From Isochrysis galbana (lineage: Eukaryota; Haptophyta; Isochrysidales; Isochrysidaceae), in assembly GCA_018136815.1 (NCBI GenBank), contig CM030936.1:4044474-4108473 (forward strand): DNA of 64,000 bases, read 5' to 3'. The translations under genes and the position numbers were made by a program. Shown one piece after another: positions 21,141 to 31,874 of this stretch. Within the stretch, counting starts at the first letter, position 1. Every line of letters begins with the position of its first letter. The notes beneath the pieces were generated by a model. That model ran no database searches and had not been told where the DNA came from. It saw only the letters and a program-made list of their open reading frames with translations.

Positions 21141-21939
21141 TTTGAAGGCCTCCAGAGTCGGATGGCCTTGAGATACACTCACGCGCTTGGCCTACCAAGG
21201 CCTGCCACTTGATCCATAAGAAGCTTTCAGAATCATAGAGACGCAGAGTCATTGCTTGTGCTGGCACGGTGGACGTTGGCTGTAATGGTTTCACTCTGCA
21301 GCTGTTCGCTTGCATCGCCTTGCAACGAGTGGTTTGCCACACGCACAGTGCTTTCAATAGCAGATGAGAGGGCTGACAAATGACCGGTCTGGGGATAGGA
21401 GTGGGGAGCAAATTGCAAAGTCGCAGTGACCGCCCTCACGATCAATGCACTGCACGGTGAACATGATTGAGGGAGAGGATAGCTCTCCCGCATGATTCGT
21501 ATCACAAAGTGTGAGAGTGGAGAGTCGTGAAGCAACGTCGAGAAGGCAGACGTTTTTGCTGCCTTCTGCCAAGCTTGATTTGTCGTCGTCACAGCTACGA
21601 TGGTCGCACGCGGACGGGCGCGGCGGCGGGTGCGGGATGCACCACCCAAGGCCCATATACATCGTAATGCTCAAAGTGCAATCAGACCGAAATGCGAATC
21701 AGAAATGGGAAGCTAGCAGCTAGCAGCTGCAGCTCGTCGGAGAGTGCTTTTCATTTTGCCACTAACTAGAATCTGCAGTGTGCCTCCGTCAACACGGCTT
21801 CGGCTCGAGGTGCTCTACACTACTACAATTGTTCGTGCTATTTCTGGACACAGAGTGTATGTGAATAGTATTGTAGCAATACTTCTACATCTAGCAGTGT
21901 AGGGCTGCGTGGGTGGTGAGGATATTTAAAAGTTTTTCT
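21141..21939. other. Spacer downstream of the CrtI-like gene
   Basis: No gene is recognised; several short frames have no domain. A local repeat, GCTAGCAGCTAGCAGCTGCAG, lies at about 21711. Confidence 0.4.
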
Positions 21940-22200
21940 TACTACTTCTAGCCAACTAAGTTTATACTTGGTTCACACATGGCGGGGCACGAGCCCCCCC
22001 CCCTCTCCACTCCTCCCCTGCCGTGGGAGAGGAACCACCCATCCTCTTGGCATTCCTGATGGCTTGCCAGGGAGCCCACTGCCCTGCTGACCCACGGCTC
22101 TCCCACTGACAGGCACGCCTGGTTCGCTTGTCCTGGCCCCTCGTGGCCAGCCCATCAGCCCATCGCTCCAACCCCCGCTCCCCCCCTGGTCGACAGGCAG
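21940..22200 (-). repeat. Dispersed GC-rich repeat family 2, copy B
   Basis: It has the near-palindrome AACTAAGTTTATACTTGGTT at 21954-21973, then GGCGGGGCACGAGCCCC, CTCCTCCCCTGCCGTGGGA and CCAGCCCATCGCTCCAACCC, as in copy A. It is followed to about 22330 by a C-rich block (CCTCTGCCCCCTGAGC) related to segments at 26279, 28830, 40800 and 52270. Confidence 0.7.
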
Positions 22201-22330
22201 ACAGGTGCAGCGTGGGGGCCCAAGAGACTCAGGAGCGCCAGCGAGGGAGAGGCAGGGGAGGCCAGGGCCCAGCCCCAACCTCCTCTGCCCCCTGAGCTAG
22301 CCTCCAGGAGCCTCCAGGGGTCGCCAGAGG

Positions 22331-23086
22331 GCGGCTGCAGGCCTGCCGCAGGCGCGCCATCGCGCGTGCCGCAGGAGAGGGGAGAGAGAGCGCGGAGAAG
22401 GGGGTGGGCGGAGCGAGAGCTCCGCCCACCGAAAAATCGGTAAGTCTCGAGCCTGTTTACAGGATAAGTGATAAGTCGAGACTGAGTCCGCCGCCAGCCC
22501 GGGAGGCGTAGGAGGAAGGGGGGAACGGGTCACCGGGGGGGAGCGCGGGCGCGGGCCACCGGACCATATCTAAGCCCTTCACCTTCACCCCTATCCCCCT
22601 AGTAGTGCACGGGGAGAGCCTCCTGATGAGACCAAAAGCGTTCAATTATCCCCATCCCTGCTGACACCTTTCATTGTCACCTGGAGGTTACTTGAGTCAA
22701 CTTGACCCTTCACATGTTGAAACACACACGTGGTCTGACTCCATTCACTCGATTTGGGGCAGGGTGGATATATCGTTGAAATCACGATATCTCCTGATAT
22801 CCCATGTTGGTTTTCCCCTCCAAAGAAAATTGATCGAATTCCTTTGAAAGCGATCGTTTTTTTTTTGTCAAGAGCCTGGTGCGCGCTTTCAGAACTGCCC
22901 CCTCTCCCTCCGCGCTCGCCACTTCTCCCGCGCATTCTGACACCCCGCGCATTTCGACACTGCCGCCCCACCCGCACGGCCCCCCTCGCCCGCCGCTCAT
23001 TGACGCCACCTTCTTCTCCCTGACTTGACCAGGTTGGTGTAGTCTGTCAGGTTGCGCAGCCTGCGCCTCCTCACGTAGACCTTTGA
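22331..23086. other. Spacer, no gene seen
   Basis: It contains G-rich and C-rich runs, a (T)10 run at 22858-22867 and short frames without recognisable domains. Confidence 0.4.
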
Positions 23087-23215
23087 CTACCCAGCGATCA
23101 TTGACCATTTCACATCTTCTGGAGGACAGCCATGCGGGGCGTTGAGAGCGTCCTCATAGAAGCGGTCGGCCAACCGGCGGTCGCTTAGCGCACGGTGACT
23201 GCCTTTTGTGCCCAT
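23087..23215 (-). CDS. Short ORF or single exon, 42 residues, unknown
   Basis: On the minus strand, ATG 23215 opens a 42-residue frame that reads like coding sequence (MGTKGSHRALSDRRLADRFY, then EDALNAPHGCPPEDVKWSMI). It could be one exon of a spliced gene: a GT lies just before the stop. I recognise no family, and no partner exon is evident. Confidence 0.25.
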   Translation of the reverse strand: MGTKGSHRALSDRRLADRFYEDALNAPHGCPPEDVKWSMIAG

Positions 23216-23429
23216 AGCGTTTTCGTACATAGCGTTAGGGTTCCGCGTCGGGGTTCTTTTTTTTATCCTCTTACAAACATACCTTCATTCATGCCCCCAC
23301 CAAGCTGTGCTTGTAGCCGCTTGACTACAGGCTCTCAGAATATCGAACCCAGAACCCTCGTACTGCGACTACCTTTCTACAACACTCAAGCCGCTACAAA
23401 TCGCGGCGTTGTTCGTCGTCCCATCTCCA

Positions 23430-24943
23430 CTACATCCCGCATGACGTCCACAAAGGCAAGGGATTCCATGTTCTTCGGGAGGCCGTGACCCTAGGCCCCC
23501 CGGCAAGAGCACTTTTTTTTTGATGATGTACGAAAACGCTACGCGGACACAAACCCACTCTAAAAGCGCACAACCACTTTGGCCTGGTGCCACGACACAT
23601 GCATTGGAATCCAGCGAGGAGAAGCATTTGCATGCACGCTAGTTCCTCACGATCCGTGTCCATGATTGGTGGAGAAGGGGGAGAGTGCACAACATGGTCC
23701 CATGGGCTCGGCTGCTTTGTGGCACCGAGGACGGCGGGGAGTCGCGTTGGCAACTGGCCAAACGGGGCCCCCATGGAAAGAGCCCCCGCGAAGACCGGCA
23801 TCGCCTTGGGGCCAATCTTGTTGGACCCGAGATTCAGATGTTCGAGCTTGTTCAAGGCCCCTTTGGAAAGAGCCCTGGAGAATGCTTCCATTCCTTCGTC
23901 GCCAAATTCGTTACGCTTGATATTGAGGTTTGTTAGATTCTCCAGGGCCCCCTTTGATATGACCTTTGCAAATGCCTTCATCCCCTCGTCGCCGATGTTG
24001 TTGTCAGAGAGATTGAGCGTTCCCAGATTCTTCAAGGCCCCCTTGGACAGAGTTGTGGAGAATGCCTTCATTCCGTGGTCGCCGGTGAGGTTGTTGTGGA
24101 GATCGAGGCCCTCGAGGCTGGTCAAGGCCCCATTGGATATGGCCTCTGCAAAGGCTTCCATCCCCTTGGGGCCTATTTGGTTGTTGAAGAGGTCGAAATG
24201 CGCGAGATTGTTCAAGGCCCCCATGGATAGAGCCTGGGCAAATGCCTTCATCCCCTCATCGCCAATTGTGTTTTCGTAGAGATGGAGATGTTTGAGGTTG
24301 TTCAAGCCCCCCTTGGATATGGCCTCAGCAAATGCCTTCATCCCCTCAGGGCCAACGTTGTCGGCGCCAAGATTGAGACGTTTGAGATTGTTAAAGGTCT
24401 CCTTGGATGTGGCCTCTGCGAATGCCTTCATCCCCTCGGGTGCAATGTTGTTCGCGCTGAGATCGAGATTGTTGAGACGGTTCAAGGCTCCCGTGGGAAG
24501 AGCCTCGAAGAATGCCTTTATCCCTTCCTCGCCGAATTCGTTGAGTCTGATGTTGAGAGTCTCGAGATTCTTCAAGGCGCCCTTGGATATGGCCTCTGTG
24601 AAAGCCTTCATCCCCTCATCGGCGATAATGTTGTCACAGAGATTGAGTTGTACCAGATTGTCCAAGACCCCTTGAAGAGCGCCCGCGCAAATGCTTCCAT
24701 CCCCTCATCGCCGATGTCGTTCCTCGTTCGGATTTCGAGAAAGATGAGTCGGATGCCCCCCCCCCCCCCATTGCTTGCTTGTTGGGCACCACCGGCCAAT
24801 GTGTTGCGGGTGGCTGGTAGGCGCGCGTCTAGAGCGGTTTTGTACATAACGTTGTTAAGAGATGCTGTCACAAGACACCATTTCCCACGCCCACGAGGGA
24901 GAGAGAGAGAAGAGAGAGAGAGGCACACTTGATGCTCCCCCAT
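23430..24943 (-). CDS. Leucine-rich repeat protein (RNI-type), frame broken near 24672
   Basis: From about 24665 to 23790 the minus strand encodes ten 30-residue leucine-rich repeats of the ribonuclease-inhibitor type (pattern LxxLxxLNLxxNxIGDEGMKAFAxAxSKGA), so the DNA is a 90-bp tandem repeat. An eleventh, partial repeat (NDIGDEGMEAFARALFKGS) precedes them in a different frame that starts at ATG 24943. A 1-base indel near 24672 separates the two frames, so either the gene is broken or a short intron is present. After the repeats comes a tail of about 95 residues without known motifs, ending at 23430. LRRs of this class bind proteins; no NACHT or kinase domain is visible. The ATG abuts the stop of the ribonucleotide reductase fragment. 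Confidence 0.6.
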
Positions 24944-25171
24944 TCACGCACCACAGGCCTCACACTCGCCTCCGGATGCACGGGTGCACGTGGTCGGTTC
25001 GACGGTGAACTTGATCGCATCGGCGGCGGCGCGCGTGCGTAGGTAGTACATGCCAGTCTTGAGCCCCTTGCGCCACGCGTGGAAGTGCATCGAGGACAGC
25101 TTGGAGTAGTTGGGCTGTGTCATGAAGCAGTTGAGTGACTGTGATTGGCAGATGAAGGCACCCCGATCGGC
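24944..25171 (-). pseudogene. C-terminal exon or fragment of ribonucleotide reductase large subunit
   Basis: The minus strand encodes about 75 residues that match the end of class I ribonucleotide reductase R1: [40 protein letters not shown], then [17 protein letters not shown]. The C-terminus ECEACGA carries the CxxC pair that passes electrons to the active site. The preceding sequence (25172-25300) shows no R1 similarity, although an AG acceptor (GACCAG) lies nearby, and the DNA farther upstream is repeat and then a gene on the other strand. I find no other R1 exon in the window. It is either a last exon cut off by transposons or a truncated copy. Confidence 0.75.
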
Positions 25172-25299
25172 GCCTCTGGTCCGAGAAGGAGCTGCTCCAG
25201 TGGCGAGTACGCCCTGGGGACGACGCCAATCTGACCAATTCCATTTTACCTCACTTCGTGGGGCGCCTACCTGGCCTCGCGTCACGCTACGCAAACAGG

Positions 25300-25589
25300 C
25301 TCTACAAGCGCGCCTTCCAGATCGGCCAAACGAGTGAGGGGTGTGTGTGTGACGACCAGGTGGGGCCCAACCTGGGACAGGTAGTTTTTTTTATTCGCGT
25401 AAATGTATCCCACATATACCCCACCCCACCCCGGACCCCCTCTTCGGATGGGTTTCTTCCAGAAACTGGTCGATCGCGCCGTCGGAAACCTTGTCGACCG
25501 TGTTAAGGATGGAAGCTTCGTGTAATACGTCATGAACCTTTTTTTTTAATAAGATGATGACATTTTTTTGTAGTGGAATCGGCATAGAA
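25300..25589. other. Spacer, no gene seen
   Basis: T-rich runs at about 25384, 25540 and 25565; nothing else is recognisable. Confidence 0.35.
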
Positions 25590-26045
25590 CCTGGTGCTGA
25601 ACTGAACGCAATTCCACGACAACAATACTCATAAATAAAAGGCATAAAAGGCAGCCTACACCGTCTACGCGGAAGACTGACGATCACTCAAGTATCAGTG
25701 ATGAAGACTGGAACAAGATTATTTCGGGAGATCTCTAAACGTCACAAAAAGTCAGGTAAATCGGACCCCTTCGTTCAGGCTGACATCGCCAGCATACCCT
25801 CTTGCCAAACGAGTGGGTTGGATAGCGCTACCCTCATGATCCCCACGATCTTCCGCGATTGAACGCTTTTCCATGCGGTGGGGGGGGGGTGATGGTGATT
25901 GAACGCGTTCCACGTGTAGGCTGATGGTGATTGAGCGCTTTTTCCATGCGGTGGGGGTGATGGTGATTGAGCGCGTTCCACGTGTAGGCTGATGGTGATT
26001 GAACGCTTTTCCATGCGGTGGGTGATGGTGATTGAGCGCTTCTCG
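25590..26045 (-). repeat. 450-bp repeat with a 66-bp two-part minisatellite, copy 1 (inverted)
   Basis: On the minus strand this reads in the same order as 45478-45935. Its right part (25860-26045) is a minisatellite alternating two related units of about 33 bp, one containing CACCGCATGGAAAAGCG and the other CAGCCTACACGTGGAACGCG, each joined to TCAATCACCATCA. Its left part is unique-sequence DNA shared with the other copy (AGATCTCCCGAAATAATCTT, then TCCGCGTAGACGG). The two copies are inverted relative to each other, about 20 kb apart. Confidence 0.85.
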
Positions 26046-26379
26046 CCTTGGCCCCGAAGATACCTGCCACACGTGTATCCCAAGACGCCTTGAGCCGCTC
26101 CCTTCCCATCTCCCTCCTGTCGCCAGCCGCCCCCCTCCGCCCGTTTGCTATAGCAAACGGGTTTCGTTTCTCACCACACTCCATCGGGGGGGGGTGCAAA
26201 TCCCCCCTCTCCCTCGTTCCATTCTCTTCCACCTCTGTCCCTGCGGCGCGTCGCCATGCGGCACGCCACGGTCTGCTCTCAGAGGTCCTTCAGGGGCGCC
26301 CAGAGGGCCAGCAAGGGCAGCTCAGGGGGCAGTGGAGGCTGGGGCTCAGCTCCTGACCCCCCTGCCTCTCCCTCGCTCG

Positions 26380-26660
26380 CCTCCCTGGCCTTGGGTGCCG
26401 CCCTGAGACCACTGTCTACCTGGCGACCAGGGATGGGGGGGGGGGAGTCAGTACGAGTGCTGGCCCATGCGGGCCTGGGAGTGCGGCTCGCGGCCCGCGC
26501 CCACTAGGGGTCTGGGCCAAAATGATGATTGCCCAGGCCCCATGCCAGAGGGCAGGGGCTGAGGTTGAATGTACGGGGTACGGGCCCAGCCACCCTGGGG
26601 GGTGTCCGCGATGGAGAGAGGGGGGCGCGAGGCCCCCATTGACCCCCACTCATAAAAGTA
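26380..26660 (-). repeat. Dispersed GC-rich repeat family 1, copy B
   Basis: Reverse-orientation copy of 10571-10850, ending at TTGACCCCCACTCATAAAAG. It is preceded at 26260-26400 by the block AGAGGTCCTTCAGGGG and GGCAGTGGAGGCTGGGGCTC, which is also related to 28830-28930, 40790-40930 and 52265-52360. Confidence 0.7.
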
Positions 26661-26905
26661 GGATCTGTGAGACTCTCTTTCTCCGTCCTCCTCTCCTCGG
26701 CCGACGGGAGGGATTTCGTCCGAAGTCTTCTCCGGTCCCAAGATGTTCCGTGGGTGGTCTCTGCGTGCTCCCTCTCCGCTCGCTCTCGCTCGCGTGCATT
26801 GATCGTGCCCATTTCGTTGATCAGGCACACGAGATGGCACAGTCTCTCAGCGAGCCCACATGGTGGCATCGCCTGGTCTAGCTACTCCTACTCCTCGCTG
26901 AGGCG

Positions 26906-28538
26906 ATGCGGACGCCGCCGGCCGGGTGTGTGCGCCGCGGGTCGCTTGCGGCAGCAGAGGCCAAACCGCGGCAGCTAGAGGCGCCTCTGTATGTACTATT
27001 TGTGGCTCGCCCTCCTCAGGGGCGCCGCGCTCTCGCGTTCGCGCGCCGACGGCCAATGCCGTGCGCTGCGCCTCCTCGCTCCCACTCCTCCGAACCCTCC
27101 TCCGCCCCGTGCTCGTCCCGTTCCCCGCCTTCATCTTCCTCTTCGCCCTCCTCTTCGGCGGCCTCGCTCACCGAATCTGACAAGGCGCTCTCCGTGCTGC
27201 TCGGCTACTCTCTCGGTGCGGCAGTCGTACTCCCCTTGGACCGGCTCAAGTCGCTCATGCAGGTCGACGAGGGCGCGCGCCGCGCTGGAGCGTTCGGGCT
27301 TGCGCGGCGAATCGTCCGTTCCAACGGCGTGCGCGGACTATACCAAGGCGGCGGCGCCCACATGCTCATCGCGCCGTACACCATCTTCTACTACCTGTTG
27401 TACGATGGGTTGCAGATGCGAGGCAGAGAGCTCACCGCCACGCCTGCCACGCGCGAAGGACACCACCTTGTGCCGCTCGGTGCGTGCTCAGGGCCGGGGC
27501 GTAGGCCTTTGAGAACGCACACATGCTCCGATTCACCATGTAGTGCTGGAGTAGCTGGCCGTAGGCCCAGGTCTCCGCCTGATGCAGCTTCGCTTTCTAA
27601 CGCTTGTGGCATCAGGGCAGCAAAGCACTGGCTGGGCTCACTTTGTGCGCCGCCTTGATGTTGCTAGGCGCTGCGCTTGCGGCTCGCACGGCTGAGGTGA
27701 CGGTGCGCATGCCACTTGAGCTGGTGCGTACCAGGATGCAAGCTTCGCGGGGCGGCCTCACTCTGACTGACTGCGTGGCATCTCTTCGAGCTCAGCCCAT
27801 CTCGGGATGGTGCGTTCTGCACTCACCTCATACTCAGTATGTCAATGTACTAGAGCAGTGACAAGGATTACTCCTGCCGGCCAGCACATAGCTGATGCAG
27901 CTCTTCGTTGATTTATGGCATGTCACCTTAGCCGCGCAGGCCAGTCCTCTTATATGCATCCCCACCAATGCACACATAGGTTCCGAGGGTTGGTGCCGAC
28001 ATTGGGCCGCGACGTGCCATTCAGCGGATTGTACTGGTGGTCTTATGAAATCATACGTCGACGGCTGCATTCACTTCATTTACTTCAGGAGAAGACGCTT
28101 ACCACCGCCTTCATTTCAGGGGCTCTTTCCGGCACCGTGGCAGCGCTCGTCGTCACGCCAGTCGATGTGCTAAAGACGGTGAGGCTCTCATGAAGATGAT
28201 TCACGTGATGCACTATGCATCACGCTTCGGCGACTCCATTTACATTCCCTCACAATGGCCTTGACATCTTTCTACAATAGCTTTTGTCGCAAGCTTGTGA
28301 ACAGCACCCGTGAAATCATCGACGCACTCCAATTTGCCATGTGTAGGTAAGACAGCACCAAGCTGTCGGTGCTTCTTATGTTTCCATAATTGGGGCTGTT
28401 CGAGCTGCCCCTCAGCGCGCATTTGCTGGCGTCCTCCCACGCTTGGTGCGTGTACCAGCAGGGATGGCAGCGATGATGACAGGAATTGAGGGAAGCAAAT
28501 GGGTGTTGGCAGAGAGGAGGAGGAGCGAATTGTGCTAG
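26906..28538 (+). CDS. Mitochondrial carrier, SLC25A39/40 (Mtm1)-like
   Basis: Recognisable exons are 26906-about 27470, 27616-27809, 27980-28178 and 28416-28538. The three carrier signatures are visible: VLPLDRLKSLMQVDEG with GVRGLYQGGGAHML (repeat 1), VRMPLELVRTRMQAS with GWFRGLVPTLGRDVPFSGLY (repeat 2, across the intron) and ISGALSGTVAALVVTPVDVL-KT with RAFAGVLPRLVRVPAGMA (repeat 3). RDVPFS.LYW and the C-terminal pattern favour the SLC25A39/40 group, which imports glutathione in animals, or yeast Mtm1. The protein would sit in the inner mitochondrial membrane. The first donor is uncertain: GTGCCG at 27470 keeps the frame, while the better-looking GTGCGT at 27480 does not. About 20-30 residues between exons three and four are not accounted for. 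The start could also be ATG 27056. Confidence 0.8.
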
Positions 28539-29848
28539 TTTGCGTAACCTTGCGGCAGACTACCCCATCCACTAAATCGCTATGGTCTAGCATGCGTATC
28601 CTTGCGGCAGACTACTCTATCCATACCCAACCTATTCTTATTTCACAGGGGTCAATGTGGGCGCTCTGCGGCCCCTTCACCGGGCACTAACTTCTAACTT
28701 CCCTCCGGGGGGGTCCGTCAGTCACCCTCATGCCCTACCCTCGTCCGACTTCCGCGCCCACCCGCGCTCTTCTCACTCTTCGCCCTCTCCTGCGGCGCGT
28801 GCGCATGGCGCGCGCCACGACCTGCTCTCAGAGGTCCTGAGGGGGCTCCTAAAGGGCCAGCAAGCAGCTCAGGGGGCAATGGAGGCTGAGGCGCTGGGGC
28901 TCAGCCCCTGGCCTCTCAAGGTGCGGGCCATCAAAAGTCCCAGTGCACCACCCGAACACGGGGGAAAATTACCCCATATATACATGTTATATTTACTGAG
29001 CGGGGACGGTAGAAGTCCCGCACCTTTCTTGCCTCTCCCTCGCGTGCCTCGCTGGTCGTGGTAGCCCGGTCACTCACTCATTTTAACCACTATTTCCCAC
29101 CTCCCCTGGGTGTCCAAGGATTCCGCAGGGTCCCCCCTACCTGCCCCGGCAACTCCCTCCCCCTCCGAACGACCCCCTCCCGCCCCACGAAGGGCAATGG
29201 CGTCGGTGAGTGACCCCCCTCCCTTCGGCCCCCGCTCGTGGCGGTCTATTTTGGGAGATTGAGGGGGTCGCTCACGGGAAGGAATCAGAGTGGTGAATGT
29301 AGGGCGCATCACTCTTAGGAACGCGGAGCTTCCGCGACGTCCGATCGCCCGCGATCGGCCGAAGAATGGCTTGGAGGTGGTGGCCATACAGCATATACAG
29401 AGCCCAGAGCTCTCGCGAGCAGGGTGGGGGGGGACTAGTAGCTCGCACGCTGGTTCTTGAGGGTCGCACACACTCGTACTAATCCATCCTGGCCCCTCGC
29501 ACCGCAGGAATGCCTCGATTCGATCCGGCCCGACGCCCAGAGCCACGGCCCAATTGACGATGAAAAGCGCTCGCTCGGACGCCTGGAGGTACAACTCCTC
29601 AAGTGACCGTGCGGCGCGGCGGGCCGGTCGCGGCCGGGCCATTCAGGACCTGCTTTGATACCCCCAAAGCCTTTTAGCCCGGCCCCACGCGTTCGCGCCA
29701 ACTGTTGATCCGAAATCTTGAGTGCTGGTGTGTGTGGCGTGTTCACCTCTCACCTCCGCCTTCACCGCAAAGGTGTGCACCGAAGGGCGGCACCTTTTGA
29801 CATTGGGGTTGGGTAAGCCACCCAGTGCAAGTGGATGAACGTGAAAGT
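28539..29848. other. Spacer with GC-rich repeat blocks
   Basis: At 28800-28930 there is a block (TCTCAGAGGTCCTGAGGGGG, CAATGGAGGCTGAGGCGCTG) shared with 26279 and 52270 and, inverted, with 40800. A minus-strand frame at 29070-29642 (SLEELYLQASERALFIVNWA) may be transposon-derived; I do not recognise it. Confidence 0.4.
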
Positions 29849-30271
29849 ATGGTGCCTGGTGAGCCATTCTGTCCAGGTGGTAAAATGTGAAAGTGAAAGC
29901 GCGGGCAATGCGCCCGGTCGTGTTCGAAAGTTGGGCACTCCGGCTCGTTCGGCCGGGTAACGTTAGCGTTGTTGTCGTCGCCACACATGGCACATGGCCA
30001 CTTCGATGCGATGCGCGCGGGCGGCTGGGGCGACTGGCGTGACTGCTAGGGCGGCATCTCTTGATATGGTGCCTGGTGAGCCATTCTGTCCAGGTGGTAA
30101 AACGTGAAAGCGCCGGCAGCGCGCCCGGTCGTGTTCGAAAGTTGGGCACTCCGGCTCGTTCGGCCGGGTAACGTTAGCGTTGTTATCGTCGCCACACACG
30201 GCCACTTCGATGCGATGCGCGCGGGCGGCTGGGGCGATTGGCGTGACTGCTAGGGCGGCATCTCTCGATAT
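29849..30271. repeat. Tandem duplication, period 217 bp
   Basis: The segment starting ATGGTGCCTGGTGAGCCATT at 29849 starts again at 30066 and runs through GTTCGAAAGTTGGGCACTCC, CCGGGTAACGTTAGCGTTGT and GGGCGACTGGCGTGACTGC. The second copy is shorter by small deletions. On the minus strand the duplicated unit is open and encodes a repeated peptide (RDAALAVTP.APAARAHRIE). Confidence 0.8.
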
Positions 30272-31874
30272 AGCTGGCAAACTCCGGATGCAGGACCAGA
30301 AGGCCGTCCTCACACGCATCACGGACCTCGTCGCAACCAGGATGAGCCAAGCGACCTGGTCGCATGCCAGCAGAACGACATTGACACCATCCACAGGATC
30401 GAGGACGAGGAGAAGGAGGAGAAGACGAAGAAGATGAAGATATAAGGCTGCCTTACCTGCCTGACGGGTTTTATGAAAATTGCGTTCTGAAAGCGCGCGG
30501 CGCGATGTGTTCACCGTAGATATTAAAAGTCAGCCCAATAGGGTCTGTGAACATTGTTGTATAAATGACTGCATGGACATTTGATAGCTCCATTCGATTT
30601 ATGTCCCATAATTGACGGAACGATACCTCAGTGCTCGCCACCCCGCGCGGTCGCGCGGGTGTGCTTTGGATGGGCTTTGAGAGGGCTTTCTGACGAGCCG
30701 CCTCGGGCGGCGTGAGGTGTCCCAGGTGGGGCGCAGTGGCGAGGGTCGCCTGAGGCTCGGGAGCGGTCGCGGCACGCTCCATAGCATTCAAACTATAACA
30801 CAATAGTTTTTATATCATGTATCTCTCTATATGCTAGATGATCTACAGCTCGTAAACTCACTCACACATCGGGCCACATGACAAGGACACGCAAGGCGCA
30901 AGGCCACCGACACGTTCTCTACACGTAGAGAGAAGGTTGGTATAGCAAGGACACGCCCTAATGGTCATCATCAGCACTTTGCACCAACGCATGGAAATTA
31001 CGATGAACCGCCTCGAGCTACGGAAAAAGCTTCACTTGGTATCTGCGCGTCGGCATGAGCTGAGTCTCGAGACGGATGGTCGCGACGACGCATGTTGCTC
31101 CATCAAGACGAGGCCGGGGCTGCAGTAGTGTGCTCATCTGCGCCCGCCATCCCGCGGGCTCCTCGGGCGAGTCCTCACGACCTTCTCAGCGGCGAGCAAG
31201 AATAGCGCTTTCAAAATGCCGAAAAGGAACGGGGGCATAGACAACCAGCAACGCTCGCCTCCCGAGCTGCAAGGCGCAGCCAGCTGGTGAGCGTCCGCGC
31301 CGAGATCGAAGGCGTCGCGCAATAGCAGCCTGAGACCCCGGCGCCTCCACCCTAGGCGACGCGAAGAGCACGAGGACACATTACGCATATGCCGCACATT
31401 TCTAACAAGTCTAACTAAGGCACCAAGAAGACACATCAAACATCCCCGGTGGGCGAGAAGTCTGCGAGCTCTCCACGGCCGTGAGTGAAGAATGGCGGCC
31501 ATCACAGTCGGCATAGTATCTTCACAAGGGCGAGGCAGTGAAGGGACGGCTGAAGTCTTTGCAGTTGATCTGCACGACAGCCGATAAACGTTCATCAATG
31601 GCATCAAGCAACCAATCCCTCAGGTGCGATCCGACTGCCCTGTGCCGGCACAAAGCTCAATGAAAGTGGCTGGGTGTGATTGCGCTCACATCGCAACCCT
31701 AGATGCTTGGCAGCTAGCAAAGTCGAGGCGGCAACGTGGCTCGCCACCAGCATCAGCGAGGGCATGGGAGAGGTCTGCGGAGGCACATTCCCACAAAGCG
31801 AGAACTGGTTCAGAGTCACGGAGCCCTCGAGGTCACCCCCTCTGCACCGCCTCGAGATCGGAACGTTTTGGCTC
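30272..31874. other. Spacer with a LINE-head-like segment
   Basis: On the minus strand at about 30650-30800, ATGGAGCGTGCCGCGACCGC resembles the start of the LINE ORF (MERAATAPEPQATLATAP against MERAAATPLSFGPPAEG), so it may be a diverged head fragment. At 30390-30450 the plus strand ends an acidic/lysine-rich open stretch (DTIHRIEDEEKEEKTKKM). Nothing else can be supported. Confidence 0.35.
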
